From Chrysaora quinquecirrha (taxonomy: Eukaryota > Cnidaria > Scyphozoa > Semaeostomeae > Pelagiidae): DNA of 64,000 nucleotides. The notes beneath the pieces are model-generated. The model saw nothing but the letters and a program-made list of their open reading frames with translations. It ran no database searches and was not told the DNA's origin. Position numbers and translations under genes: made by a program. Positions 21,901 to 29,590 of the stretch are shown one piece after another (the stretch's first letter is position 1; the number at the start of each line of letters is the position of its first letter). The stretch lies in assembly GCA_014526335.1 (NCBI GenBank), contig JACTAT010000035.1, positions 1,837,452 through 1,901,451 on the forward strand. The letters run 5' to 3'.

Positions 21901-21941
21901 TGTTCTGCAGTCGGTTGTTACACTGCAACCAGACTGATGTC
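771..21941 (-). CDS. REJ-domain, GPS-containing single-pass membrane protein (polycystin-1/REJ-like), 21 exons seen, 5' end missing
   Basis: Exons placed by AG/GT borders and phase: 21941-21687, 21323-20481, 19575-19490, 18496-18268, 16981-16748, 15561-14947, 14096-13868, 12839-12475, 11810-11558, 10824-10596, 10311-10112, 9014-8888, 8587-8445, 7766-7417, 6884-6594, 5605-5288, 4808-4501, 3699-3593, 3053-2994, 2077-1923 and 952-771. The order of parts is: glycosylated Cys-rich N-terminal region, DCxxxCxG Cys repeats, TIG-like module, REJ region, GAIN-like region, GPS with HLT, SEA-like segment, one TM helix and a 20-residue tail. REJ proteins act as egg-jelly receptors (sea urchin) or form the extracellular part of polycystin-1. 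PLAT and the channel domain are absent. Two joins do not match in phase (14096-13868 to 12839; 2994 to 2077), so short exons may be missing. Three exons carry single-base frame breaks. The signal-peptide exon was not found. The family is well supported; the ligand is unknown. Confidence 0.85.
1724..1782. repeat. (TAATTG)n microsatellite
   Basis: About ten near-perfect hexanucleotide units lie in the last intron of the REJ-type gene. The Gln/Leu-rich frame across them on the minus strand is a repeat artefact. Confidence 0.9.
1923..2077 (-). CDS. Juxtamembrane exon, SEA-like segment
   Basis: The sequence reads IVPLNKVKVKVHLLFKSGG and ends in SLSVEKPQ. It has the alternating hydrophobic strand, helix and strand look of a SEA-like fold, but the assignment is weak. 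The acceptor is 'tttgcag' and the donor 'gtgagt'. It joins the last exon in phase to give EKPQTSVQP. It requires an incoming phase-2 codon, which the exon at 3053-2994 does not provide, so a small exon in 2.1-2.9 kb was probably missed. Confidence 0.7.
2994..3053 (-). CDS. 60-nt exon with EF-hand-like Asp/Asn motif
   Basis: This is an exact 20-codon exon (phase 0 in, phase 0 out) between 'tttttcag' and 'gtatag'. The peptide contains GDGNYNGISRHEFQ, which resembles a calcium-binding EF loop but is one residue short. The resemblance alone does not establish calcium binding. Confidence 0.7.
3593..3699 (-). CDS. Exon after the GPS
   Basis: The peptide DTFIASFTLANEVWNASLSN and the following residues carry NAS glycosylation sequons. 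The acceptor is 'tttttag' and the donor 'gtaagt'. The incoming phase 1 matches the outgoing phase of the GPS exon once that exon's extra base is discounted, which independently supports the frame-break interpretation at 4580. Confidence 0.75.
4501..4808 (-). CDS. GPS motif exon (GAIN C-terminus) with a one-base frame break
   Basis: The frame reads VVDIALQDPISEQD, later CVYYSEASKVWEDRG, then VCKATHLTFF. This fits the GPS pattern of paired Cys, Trp and His-Leu-Thr; cleavage in this family is between Leu and Thr. In GPS domains HLTxF is followed directly by AV. Here the AVIQVPDA continuation lies one base out of frame because of an extra base near 4580. The shifted frame runs cleanly into a Thr/Ser/Pro linker and a 'gtaagt' donor. 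The exon is 308 nt, while the flanking phases demand 307. This is either an assembly indel or a real lesion. Confidence 0.85.
5288..5605 (-). CDS. GAIN-region exon
   Basis: A 106-codon exon, phase 0 on both sides, between 'tctacag' and 'gtgagg'. It starts SVLRSDKSLAKSL and includes KSWKCSNGRVCEGVFLKM. It precedes the GPS exon as the GAIN beta-sandwich would. The two Cys may pair. No specific ligand can be inferred. Confidence 0.8.
6126..6396. mobile_element. MITE with 24-bp terminal inverted repeats
   Basis: The arm at 6130-6153 (TGGCTAAACTAGGACACATG and four further bases) is matched by its reverse complement at 6369-6392 with one mismatch. Internal sequence contains further 'gcgac' and 'agacac' sub-repeats in both orientations. 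No coding capacity. It sits in an intron of the REJ-type gene. The superfamily was not assigned because no clean target duplication was seen. Confidence 0.8.
6594..6884 (-). CDS. Helical GAIN-like exon with a frame break
   Basis: Acceptor 'ttttgcag', donor 'gtatgt'. The entry frame reads GESSVLTKVEQQT. One base must then be skipped near 6846 to continue LSTVLSLSKSLPKTESVSS and a helical stretch rich in Leu, Lys and Asp, like the helical GAIN-A part of adhesion receptors. The exon is 291 nt, while the phases of its neighbours require 290. Confidence 0.75.
6966..7412. repeat. Roughly 450-bp polypurine tract with (GAA)n and (GGA)n
   Basis: The plus strand is almost purely A and G from about 6966 to 7412. 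A near-perfect (GAA)n run at about 7301-7354 is followed by (GGA)n to about 7386. On the gene's sense strand it is polypyrimidine and begins only a few bases after a 5' splice site (7417). Long frames coding poly-Lys/Arg, Ser, Phe or Leu across it are artefacts. Confidence 0.9.
7417..7766 (-). CDS. REJ C-terminal exon with a frame break
   Basis: The entry frame reads APLWTMASDCLPLKYEFGNY, the typical REJ 'D..PL.Y.FG' segment. After an apparent missing base in the TTTT run at 7691-7694 the frame becomes SYGVLSDPSLKIPASLGYG, with LPLAVRVHSSCG further on, also typical of REJ domains. The exon is 350 nt, while the flanking phases demand 351. The donor 'gtaagt' abuts the polypyrimidine intron. Confidence 0.8.
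8445..8587 (-). CDS. REJ exon
   Basis: It reads YTLRLTVNDGTKEGFG, then NTPTPGEFTVNPMTVEAL, the REJ/PKD 'lTVnDG...N.pP..G...V.P' pattern. In phase with both neighbours (2 in, 1 out). Confidence 0.85.
8888..9014 (-). CDS. REJ-region exon
   Basis: A 127-nt exon coding GSSSLDFSDENNFITQ and a following beta-strand segment with Gly-Ala-Met-Gln-Pro-Gly before the donor 'gtaagt'. Phases fit exactly (1 in, 2 out). Confidence 0.8.
9305..9785. repeat. Two tandem roughly 235-bp SINE-like units
   Basis: Two similar units, about 9305-9545 and 9546-9785, share 'aggatagatttttcc', 'cactgag...agttcagtgaa', 'gtcatacag' and 'tctcctccc' in the same order. On the minus strand each carries a Pol III B-box-like sequence (GTTCGAGTCCC in the second) preceded by a weak A-box-like CTCAGTGG. 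This suggests tRNA-derived SINEs, though no full tRNA head was verified. Confidence 0.55.
10112..10311 (-). CDS. REJ-region exon
   Basis: It codes VNITSLSTNRWKTAKATVTI, a segment ending KLSVKATV, and IVRSQATVVWSTDVSSPG, a beta-sandwich pattern with the W-S-T motif common in PKD/REJ repeats. Acceptor 'ttttttag', donor 'gtttgt'. Phases fit (2 in, 1 out). Confidence 0.8.
10596..10824 (-). CDS. REJ-region exon
   Basis: It codes GDFSVGSDSGNFILDAKSLS, FDPDNVEQSFRFTWKC and the segment ending RSYEFT. The 'LDA..S.DPDN....F.WKC' pattern is characteristic of PKD-like repeats inside REJ modules. Acceptor 'cttctcag', donor 'gtaagt'. Phases fit. Confidence 0.85.
11030..11305. mobile_element. MITE, copy 1 of a family also at 14.2 kb
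   Basis: About 275 bp with imperfect terminal inverted repeats. The left end carries 'cattgtttgtcaaatatttg' and the right end its rough complement 'caaatgttcgacgagcaatg'. The same layout and internal phrases ('gacgcaagcaaaaa', 'aaacattttgcttga') occur at 14233-14500. Non-coding, inside an intron of the REJ-type gene. Confidence 0.7.
11558..11810 (-). CDS. REJ-region exon
   Basis: It codes ASSCSSNYTAGYLWTTTDAS and a segment ending SETSITVQPMLRPLTA. A Cys and a Trp near the start resemble the opening of a PKD/REJ repeat. Acceptor 'attttcag', donor 'gtttgt'. Phase 0 in matches the previous exon. Confidence 0.8.
12475..12839 (-). CDS. REJ core exon
   Basis: It codes SSCSNLKLSAAQSTGSGGRP, MTFAWSASTASIGSALDNLL and onward. 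This is the REJ hallmark 'C..L.L.A..S.GSGGR.....W'. Acceptor 'tttcctag', donor 'gtaggt'. It needs an incoming phase-1 codon, but the visible upstream exon ends in phase 2. Either a short exon is hidden in the 1-kb intron or that exon's end is misplaced. Confidence 0.85.
13504..13833. mobile_element. MITE with 27-bp inverted repeats beside an exon
   Basis: The left arm at 13509-13535 (TATTTGACATGATAGTCACC onwards) is the perfect complement of the right arm at 13800-13826. The phrase 'acagcatttctagt' occurs in direct orientation outside each end (13491-13504 and 13868-13881). The right-hand copy overlaps the 3' end of an exon of the REJ-type gene. Confidence 0.7.
13868..14096 (-). CDS. REJ-region exon, 3' limit uncertain
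   Basis: It codes GQNASILPGHSLVIKENVFY and a segment with VVVNGPNVPLLTNPVLKG. Acceptor 'cctacag'. Two donors are possible, 'gtgcat' ending at 13889 or 'gtaaat' ending at 13868. Both leave phase 2, which does not fit the next recognised exon (needs phase 1). Confidence 0.7.
14233..14500. mobile_element. MITE, copy 2 of the 11.0-kb family
   Basis: The left end 'ccatttgtttgtcaaacatt' and the right end 'aatgtttgagaaacaatg' are imperfect inverted repeats. Internal phrases match the copy at 11030-11305. Located in an intron of the REJ-type gene. Confidence 0.7.
14947..15561 (-). CDS. IPT/TIG-like module and start of the REJ region
   Basis: A 205-codon exon. Residues from about 60 read ITDINIHGTGFQNTSLNRC, then MCMCSLPTDMKPGRYGVSLL and VNG. 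This is an IPT/TIG-like pattern (GxGF, Cys pair, P..G.Y.V.L..NG). From about residue 135, VFAPPPRIKNAKFSNSG and QIIVTFTS begin the REJ domain. Multiple NxS/T sequons are present. Acceptor 'attgcag', donor 'gtaagt'. Phases fit. Confidence 0.85.
15886..16310. repeat. Inverted-repeat element with G-run/C-run arms
   Basis: 'ggggggctacttcaactgtt' near 15965 is matched in inverse near 16268 by 'gaacaatgaagtaacccccc'. The flanking 'ctagacgtg'/'cacgtctag' are also inverted. The left flank (about 15888-15935) shares roughly 45 bp with 23680-23722 (core 'acatttttctgg'). Non-coding; in an intron. Confidence 0.6.
16748..16981 (-). CDS. Cys-repeat and TIG-like exon
   Basis: It codes GVYCNGDNSTCSGCDNVPNS then KVIDACGICGGSGTTC (DACGxCGG repeat type) and AVPTLVTNAGRNVTVQGAGL, a TIG-like start. 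Acceptor 'tttcgcag', donor 'gtaagg'. Phases fit (1 in, 1 out). Confidence 0.85.
17177..17536. mobile_element. Mariner-type MITE with TA target duplication
   Basis: Terminal inverted repeats CACGTTTTTTTTTTATAAG and complement ('cttataaaaaaaaacgtg') are each bordered by TA. Internally 'atgttcttaa' and 'tgttcttag' sub-repeats recur. About 360 bp, non-coding, in an intron. Related in end sequence and TA flank to the element at 62362-62743. Confidence 0.8.
18268..18496 (-). CDS. Cys-repeat exon
   Basis: It codes KDCAGVCNGRSLLDSCNVC, RHQDCNNVCFGDAVVDRCGQ and CVGGNTG. These are tandem DCxxVCxGxxxxDxCxxC units whose paired Cys suggest a disulphide-bonded, extended extracellular stalk. Acceptor 'ttttcag', donor 'gtatgt'. 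Phases fit. Confidence 0.9.
18899..19052. mobile_element. 154-bp hAT-type MITE with 8-bp target duplication
   Basis: 17-bp perfect terminal inverted repeats (CGAGGGGCAAATCACTT and complement) are flanked by the direct repeat AAAGCAAC at 18891-18898 and 19053-19060. The 8-bp duplication is the size made by hAT transposases. Interior is AT-rich with 'cgtccact' repeats. A related right end ('aagtgatttgcccc') lies near 47040-47055. Confidence 0.9.
19490..19575 (-). CDS. Cys-repeat exon
   Basis: An 86-nt exon coding TCNGTKKVDCQTICGGNATV and DDCGRCTE, one complete DCxxICGGxxxxDDCGxC unit. Acceptor 'tacag', donor 'gtacac'. The first two bases complete a Gly codon from the exon ending at 20481. Confidence 0.85.
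19637..20012. repeat. Diverged 185-bp tandem duplication
   Basis: Units starting at 19637 and 19822 (both 'tacatggct') share 'aaaggctgattcatttct', 'atccttga/atccttaa', 'gataa(g/a)ctgtcgg' and the same order of blocks. Intronic. Confidence 0.75.
20481..21323 (-). CDS. Large N-terminal exon
   Basis: A 281-codon exon. After KRSCIDDKLVEYTNASSM comes a Glu/Lys/Arg-rich, probably helical stretch (REIERLDRIANQPLNYDEIK) and several sequons (NRT, NFT, NKT, NSS). A Ser/Met/Thr-rich linker follows, ending DYCIYDCAG where the Cys repeats begin. No known domain was recognised in the first 250 residues. Acceptor 'atttctag', donor 'gtatca'. Confidence 0.8.
21687..21941 (-). CDS. Most 5' exon recognised
   Basis: An 85-codon exon with six Cys (SGCSVTTDCRTWTHNDCWQP, then VVCPV, LCKMPCDN) and sequons NLT, NIT, NVT. 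Acceptor 'tttttag'. The donor 'gtatga' in phase 1 joins exactly to the next exon. A start codon and signal peptide must lie further upstream, beyond 22 kb, and were not found. Confidence 0.75.
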
Positions 21942-22038
21942 CTAAAAAATAATTACATTGATGGTAAAATTCTACTAGCAAATGCAAATTCAGCGACAAG
22001 ACAAACTACCCTTGCTCAGGCCAATAAGCCGAAAGCAG

Positions 22039-22246
22039 TATGTCAGTCAGTCAGTCATCAGTCAGTCAGTGAGTGAGTGAGTGAGTGAGTGAGTGAGTGA
22101 GTGAGTGAGTGAGTGAGTGAGTGAGTGAGTGAGTCAGTCAGTCAGTCAGTCAGTCAGTCAGTCAGTCAGTCAGTCAGTCAGTCAGTCAGTCAGTCAGTCA
22201 GTCAGTCAGTCAGTCAGTCAGTCAGTCAGTCAGTCAGTCAGTCAGC
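22039..22246. repeat. (GTCA)n array with an embedded (GTGA)n block
   Basis: Pure tetranucleotide tract. GTCA units come first, then about 16 GTGA units (roughly 22069-22132), then about 28 GTCA units. The two blocks differ by one base per unit. Confidence 0.95.
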
Positions 22247-24279
22247 ATAGACAAGTTACGACAACATTTCCAAGAACTACGTGAGGATAAAGTTTTGGAG
22301 AGTTAAATTTTAATATCTTTACGCTCCTATCTTCATATTCCTTATATATCTTCATATCAAAAGAATCCCAGTTTACACTCTGATTATTTTGTTTCCTTTT
22401 CGAGGATGTTTTGAAATATTTCAAATAAATTATTTATGGTACAGAATCTTGAATCGCTTTGAGTAATGGAATAATGGAAGACCAGACATAAAAAATTAAA
22501 CAAGAGCTGAAAGTTATGAAAATATCTATATATATATAACAACTTAGCCTAAAAATTCTACAAAATGATTACAAAAAGGATCCAACGCATTATTGGTACA
22601 GTTTCATTTTAAATGAAGTCTATAAGTTATTTTCATAATTTCCAACCCTTAACCCTGGATTCGCCTACAAGTTGGTTTTTTTAAACCGATCTTATAAAAG
22701 AATTGCAAAAAGACTAAACACACCTTTACTAGTTGCCAGACTGAATGATGCAACTAAAATGAAAAGGCTGGTGAAAGATATTCTGTGTGTTTCCATTCCA
22801 ACCAAAACGAAACTGAAAATAAACGAAGAAATACTAGAAAAGGAAGGAAAACATTGTTAAAACACTCATTTAGGAACCTCCATCGAACAAGGGGGCAAAA
22901 TATTGCATTTATTTAGGTGCATGGGTAAACCAGCTCATTTCAACCGTAATACAGGTTTTTCCTGATCGAGTGAAGTGACGAGTGCGGTACAATGGCATGA
23001 AAGTTACTGCGCAATAAGCTACCCTGCGAAACTAGTCACTCTATCGCAAATTTTTATCCACAACTCACTGTTCTTGTTTAATAATCTTGGATGATTTTCC
23101 TCTTCTGCTGTGTCCGCTTTGAAATTCCAGCTTCTTATAAGCGGATTCTGTTTTCTGGGTTACCAAGTACTTAGTGTTCTATTTGTGATGCCTGTACCGC
23201 AGTGTGACCATAGAAGCCAGTTTCAGAGCCTTTACCCATGCAGTTGCTCCAGCTATCAAGTAGCAAGGCACAGTTCTTGAAGGCTAAGTGAAGGATATTC
23301 GAGGGACAGATGAGAAGACCTTTAGGGCAATCTTACCTTCTTTTAAGAATATTGACCAATCTCAGAAAGTCTTTCTTTAAGAATGAGGATAAAACATTCA
23401 ACAATTCTGATTGTTTTACAAGATTTATTATTAATGTTCTAGCCGAATGTTATCAGTCGATTCAAAATTTCTAAGCTCTTAAATTCGGTTCGTCTTGGTA
23501 GTTAATGGTAATGGTATGCACAGGTGGATTTTGAAACAATAACATTAACTTTTCATTCTTTAATATGTTACTATAGAGATGTCTGCAAAATAATGACCAA
23601 ATATGATGATGTTGACGACATTTAGATTTGAATTCAAACTTGGCGAACCCCTGATACAGACGAATAGACCTTTTTAAAGAGGTCTGGGTCGGCGCAACAT
23701 TTTTCTGGGAGATGGTGGACATATGAACTGAACAGTTGGTCTGAAAAGATCTATTAGAGTTATTACATTAGTCCCACTCTTCGCAAACAGCAACAACAAC
23801 AACAACAACAACCCTTTAGCTGTTCACTCGTTAATAGCCTCCAGCATAGACTCAACCTCAGATGCGGATTTAGAAGTGCGGTGTTGGACTGGACATAAAA
23901 AGTGTACTTTGAATCTTGTTAATGTCGATTTTGAGGATAATTTATTTCAGACTTGTAAAAGGAATTTGACTGTCATAATCTTTCACGATGAAACTTTACA
24001 CACTCAGTCATTACTGACTAGGGTTGGAAAGCTTGCACAGCTCAGGGCTTTAACATTGTTGGTATCTATAGGTATTGTTACACTCTGTAGTCCTGAAAGT
24101 AATTCTGTTTGAAATAAAGTTTGAAGCACCACTTGACAAGTCAAAGTAATGTTGGAATGATTTAGCTAGCCAAAATCTTATCCGCAATGGGTTCTACCAA
24201 AGACAAAACACAATAAAGCGAGGCCTTTGGAACTCAAAAAATTTGGAATTCATGTCGCTAGGATCTCAGTGATAGGTTG

Positions 24280-24420
24280 GTTAACTTATCAAGACCGCGA
24301 CCCTGGCTGTGACGCTACCGTAGCTGAAGATGGGTTTCGAACCCCGATCTTGCTGAGCTTCTGATACCACGAGCCAGCTCGATTAGACTACGATGCCACA
24401 GCATGGTTGATCTATCGCCA
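24280..24420 (-). mobile_element. tRNA-derived SINE candidate
   Basis: The minus strand contains a Pol III A box TAGTCTAATCG (24390-24380), fitting TRGYNNANNNG, and 48 bp later a B box GTTCGAAAC (24342-24334), fitting GWTCRANNC. No full cloverleaf or 3' acceptor stem is formed, so this is not a functional tRNA gene. A tRNA-headed SINE or tRNA pseudogene is the simplest reading. Confidence 0.6.
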
Positions 24421-25874
24421 AGCTCTTTTTTCAACCATATGTATTCGTATACATCATCAGATTCGGCTCATTCCAGCTTTATATGTAGGATTAATTAAAG
24501 GTACCCATTAGCCATGTTTGAAGAATGAGATCAGCTCAGATCAGCCCGAGATCACCTAATCATCATTGATCCCTATTTAGTTCAATTTGCTCTCGCTTGT
24601 TTGCGGTAATTTCCTTTTTTCTGAGTTGTTCCTTCATCTTCTTCAGTGATTCCCTGTATGTTCCACCTTGACCCCTCTCGTTCTCATTTATTCCCGCCGA
24701 TTTCTACTTCGTCGCAGTTGTTCCCTCCGATTCCAAGTTATTCCCACTTCGTTTCAGCATGTTACAATGGTTCCATTCAGTTCCGTTTATTCCACTCATT
24801 CCACGAGTTCCCAGCTTTTGTTTGTTCCAGATTTTAGCGCATGCTGGCTAATGGCTTCCTAATGAGTTTGTTGTTCAAACACATGCCAAATTTCGAAGAC
24901 TCAGAACAACCTCTTCGATTGTTTTGATTGTATGCATTTGAATTGCAATTAAAATAATTAATTAACTCAATGATTGTTTAAATTGTGTGCACAGAGAATA
25001 GAAATTCCGATCTTATTGTTACAACATTCCTGATTCCTAGGTATCTTGGTATGTATGTATGTATGTATCTAGGTCTATTTCTTCCGGTTTGCCGAAAACC
25101 CCTGCATAATGTTTGAATTCTTCAAACATAAAATGATGATGAAAAATTTAGTACGGTCATCGGCATGAATTTTAGTTTCCTTATTTTTCAACAAATTTTT
25201 CACAGCCGATATTTATATGGATAAGAAAGTTCATTTAATTGGTCAAGCAGGATATATCTATAAAAAAGAATTAACTAATGCTATGCCAAATATAGTCGGC
25301 AAAACCTTTATAAAAGTAAACCGGCTGTGCAAAGAAGTAGTTGAAAACGCTGCTTTTATTTCGAATACAAGCTGGCCGACTCAAATGACAGCGTTTTAAG
25401 TTAAACAGTCTAACAGAAAAAAATGAGCGCTAAAAGAGGCGACATACAAACTCAACCATACATTATTAAGACTTTAGTTATAAAGGCTGCGAGAAATTCC
25501 ACCTGGAAAGTCGAGGAATCTTGTTGCGCAATCAATGGAAAATGGTGAATCAAAAAAAGTGTGAAAGATATAACGACGACGCTTGCTAGGGCATCTTAGC
25601 GCGCAAGTTTTGATTTCCAAAGCTGCAGCATCGAGTTTCTAGGTCTTCTGTTGCTAGACAGAGAGAAAAACAGAGGGAAATAGGACATGTCGTTAAAACG
25701 TCAGTCAGAGAACACCGCCTATTCGGATCTTTTGCGCGCCATGCCGAAAGTCAAACAGCGATGCGTCGCTGCAGCAGAATTTTTAGCACAAAGACCATGG
25801 CAATACAGTACTACCTCGTCACCAAGAAACTGAAACTGCAGCCTCTCAGAAGGCACAATATATGTCCATTTGAT

Positions 25875-25960
25875 ATACAGTTGACATCCGCTATCTCAAA
25901 CTCTCAAGGGAAACTGGAATTTGTTCGAGATAGCGAATGTTCGAAATAACGGATGCCCCA
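25875..25960. repeat. Possible DNA-transposon terminus
   Basis: 'cgctatctc' and 'gagatagcg' form an inverted pair about 40 bp apart, preceded by 'acagttgacatc' and followed by 'gttcgaaataacgg'. This resembles pogo/Tigger-like ends. A weakly similar inverted end lies near 26305-26335. No transposase was seen between them. Confidence 0.3.
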
Positions 25961-27574
25961 TATGAATATAAAAAGTTTTAGTTTTTAAGTCAGAAAAGGA
26001 ACCCCTATTAACATGCAGGGTTACTGATCCCAAATTTCGTCAAACAAGTCTGGTATCTTTTACATAGGAGTCAAAGCTCATCTGCTTTTATCTCTACTAT
26101 TGTTGAAATTGAGATAATGGCGATGCAGCACATCTCGAAAGAGAACAGCTTCATCTATTGTATACATGGGCAGCATATCGCCTAGCTGCTGCCATTCCTG
26201 CTCCGCTAGGCGAACTTATACATATTTTAGCCTGTCTCTTTATCCAGTTCAGCAAAAAATTTGGCAAAGTTCGTGGAATTTATACCCAGATGCGGCTCGA
26301 AATAATGAGTTTCTTAGTGGCGGGGTAATACTGTAACTTGATTGCTTTAGTGACTTTATTAACCGCTTTTTCAGTTATATCAGAACGTTATCAAAGAAGG
26401 ACAGCAGTATCTTATGTTATGATCCTTGGAGTTCTTTCGTGCTGGTTGTCTTTCTCATTTAACACTATAGACATTATATTGTTACAAAGATTATTAATAA
26501 TATCTAATAAAATACATCATATGTTCATACCTGTAAGAACCAAAGATTTATTAGTATCGAAATTAAGTTTTTGTTCCCCAAAATTTTATGTCCTTAATTT
26601 CTGATCTCACTCCAACATCTTAAGATATAAGTAATTACCACTACGATTATTTTCACAGCCATTCGTAACTGAACCATTAAGTCATGCCCACTGACTAAAT
26701 TAGTTTTTTATCATAAAATATTTAGCTGATATCCTATGCATAGCAAACAATGTATTGTCAGAAAAACTACTACCAGCTGAAGCACTCGTATCCAAAGACG
26801 GAGCTACAGACGTTTTAATAAATAAGTTAATACAGAACTAACTAACAAATGAATACTTTTGAAATAACTAATGCTATGTTCAGGATTTAACCAGGTAGAT
26901 GGATGGCTAATCAAAAATGCTGCAGACGTTATTAACTAAGTTTGAAGTAGCTGAATAACGCGTTGAGTATCACCCGAGTGAGTATCCTTAGTAAACAATT
27001 CTTGAGCACCCAATGAAATTTCGGATACACCCAGTTATTTCTTTCGACTTCCTCTTAAAGCCAGCCTTATTTCGATCTACGATTCGATACAACTAAAGCC
27101 AACTAGTTGCAACTGCTAACCTATGTTAACACATCGACAGTTAGTCAGAAGGCATGGGGTACAGTTGATCGCTGTCGCAAGAGCGTTCAGGTCGACTGCG
27201 ACTGACAGGAACCAGGTGTCAACTAATCGCAGAAGTAGAAAATGCCCAGCTTTTTGGAACTGTCGGCCGACTAGTTGCCATCAAAAAAGATCTAGGTCCC
27301 TACTAGTTGTCAGAGCGCTAGCACGGCAGGTCAATTGCGATAAATTAGTTCAAAAAAATCGCCGATTAGCAGTCGGAAGCTAGTTCTGACTGTGCGCAAT
27401 GTCGACATTAGCCTGTCTTCAAAGCGGTTGCACTGGAAGCCATTATTTAAGAGGCTAGCGCAATGTATTCCATGCATTTTAACGAAACTATCAATGCAAG
27501 GTTATCTGTGAAAGGAGAGAAGCAGGGTCTCACAATTTTAATGAGGATTGTAGGCAAAAAGTTGAAACGCCTTA

Positions 27575-27785
27575 GTTGTATTGTATTGTAGTATTTTGTA
27601 TTGTTTTGTATTGTAGGGGTATTGAATTGCATTGTATTGTATTGTGTTGTTTGGTATTGCATTGCATTGCATTCTATTGCATTATATTTTATTTTATTGT
27701 ATCATAGAGCTGTCTATTGCACTGAACTTGATTCTATTCTCATGTGTTGAATTCAATTACATTGTAGTGTAGTGTATTGCAATGG
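27575..27785. repeat. Degenerate (GTATT)n array
   Basis: Many variants of 'attgtattgt', 'attgcattgc' and 'attttattgt' follow one another. Interrupted and impure. Confidence 0.8.
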
Positions 27786-29159
27786 ATACACTATTTCCCA
27801 TACAATACAATGCTGAACATACTTTTTACCCTGTAGTGTCTTTTGGTGTGCCTGGGTGGCTGTTTGAAATGGAAATTCGAAGGTAAACCTTTGTTGTGCA
27901 GCAAAACACAGATAGGTTGATGAAAACAAATTTATGTTTCCTTTACTGCTATGGGGACACTAGCATACAACCTACAGGTTGAATTCAGTAGTGTGACGAG
28001 CTTATCAAACCCTTGCAGACACTTAAAAACAATCGATTCAAGCAAGCCGGGAGTCTATTCCCACAGTCACTATGCAGTTTTAAAATTAAATGTAAATATC
28101 TGTTAAATTTCTCAAAGCTTTAGACCCATATTTTCCAATGAATAACAGGTCGGCTCCGATCCTTCGTTTGAAGAACTAATCCTGGTTGTTTTATGCAAAA
28201 CGTATACGCGATTCGCAAAGAGCTCCTTCGTCTCAGAATCAAACATATTTTGCGGCTACGCAGAATCGGTTGCACTGGTGCCAGGCAACCATTTCACACT
28301 GACGTACACGCTGCTAAGCTTTTCTCTTCGAGGGAAAGTGGAAAGCGGTTAACGATACAAGCATGCGCAAGGGACAATTGAACATTCAAACGTATGCTAG
28401 CCCAACCCATACGCTTTCCTTTTTTGAAAGCTGAACTCCAGTCAAAGATCGATCTACTTTTCGATGGATGGAAACTTTCCGTGCCGGTTGCTGCTTGCGT
28501 TTTTCCAGAATTCGGGGGTGAGACCAAAAATGTAGGTACAAAGCTGTAGCTATAGGAGAATACAATTAGTGGCTGGACATCCTCGGCTGAAACTTCCCAA
28601 TTAAGGGCCACTATATGACCTGGGACATTTTTTACCAATTGCAAGCCAGAATTAGTCTCCACATTCTCTAAGGGATGCCAGCTCCGTGATGCGTTTCTAC
28701 GTGGACCCATTTACTAAGTGTGCATATGCTTAACAAGATTTAGAATAGAATTGATGATATTCAAAATTAAAGACCAAATTGTACTGAAAATTTGGTATTT
28801 CATTCTTCCATCCTATGCTAAGCAAAGGAAACGTTGCCCCAAAAAAAAACTAGCACGAAATAGCAGATTTCAATACTACCATGTAGTAGCTACGCAGCAG
28901 CAGGAGCAACAGTTCTCAGGTGAAGAATTCCATTTGTTTAGATTGACAAATAAACATTCAAGCATATACCACGGATGGTTTTTATAAAACATTATTCAAT
29001 TCAAATTCCGACGATCTTGACAAGTAGAAATTTATGCAACCACGAAAGTTTTAAGCTCTTACAATCATAAATATGTTTTCTTTTTTCTAAAATAACGTTA
29101 TGCTATTCAGCTTGGGTTAACGAAAACCTTAAAAAAAACCATTTGGTAAAGAACACAAT

Positions 29160-29590
29160 GCACTTTTAATATAGCAATAACATCATAAGACATAACAACT
29201 TAACATAATAACATTAAAATACCATACCATAACATAACCTTGCATGACACAACATAAAATAACAACATGACATAGCATTACATAAAATGATATAACATAT
29301 TATAAAATAACATAACATAGCATAACATAACATAACATAACAACTTGACATAATAACAAAACATAAAATACTTTACCATAACATAACCGTGCATGAAACA
29401 ACATAACATAGCAACATGACATAGCATTACATAACATAACATAAAATGATATAACATATAGCCCAACATGCATAGCATAAGATAACATAACACAAAATAA
29501 CATTAAAAATAACATAACATATCATAACATAACATAACACAACATAACATAACAACATAACAACATAGCATAACAGCAAGACATACCAAA
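29160..29590. repeat. Degenerate (ACATA)n array
   Basis: Repeated 'cataacataacataac' with variants. Two sub-blocks repeat 'catgacatagcattacataa' and 'ataaaatgatataacatat' about 160 bp apart, showing a higher-order duplication. Cys/Met/Leu/Tyr-rich frames on the minus strand are artefacts. Confidence 0.85.

Noticed and set aside
24280..24420. Functional tRNA gene
   Set aside because: A and B boxes are present but no acceptor stem, anticodon stem or cloverleaf can be formed.
25217..25399. 60-codon plus-strand frame between 25.2 and 25.4 kb as a transposase remnant
   Set aside because: No transposase motif and no linked inverted repeats could be shown.
28294..28710. 138-codon frame on the minus strand starting MGPRRNASRSW
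   Set aside because: Fairly long and ATG-initiated, but no family features, no supporting splice context and a competing frame on the other strand. Not enough to call a gene.
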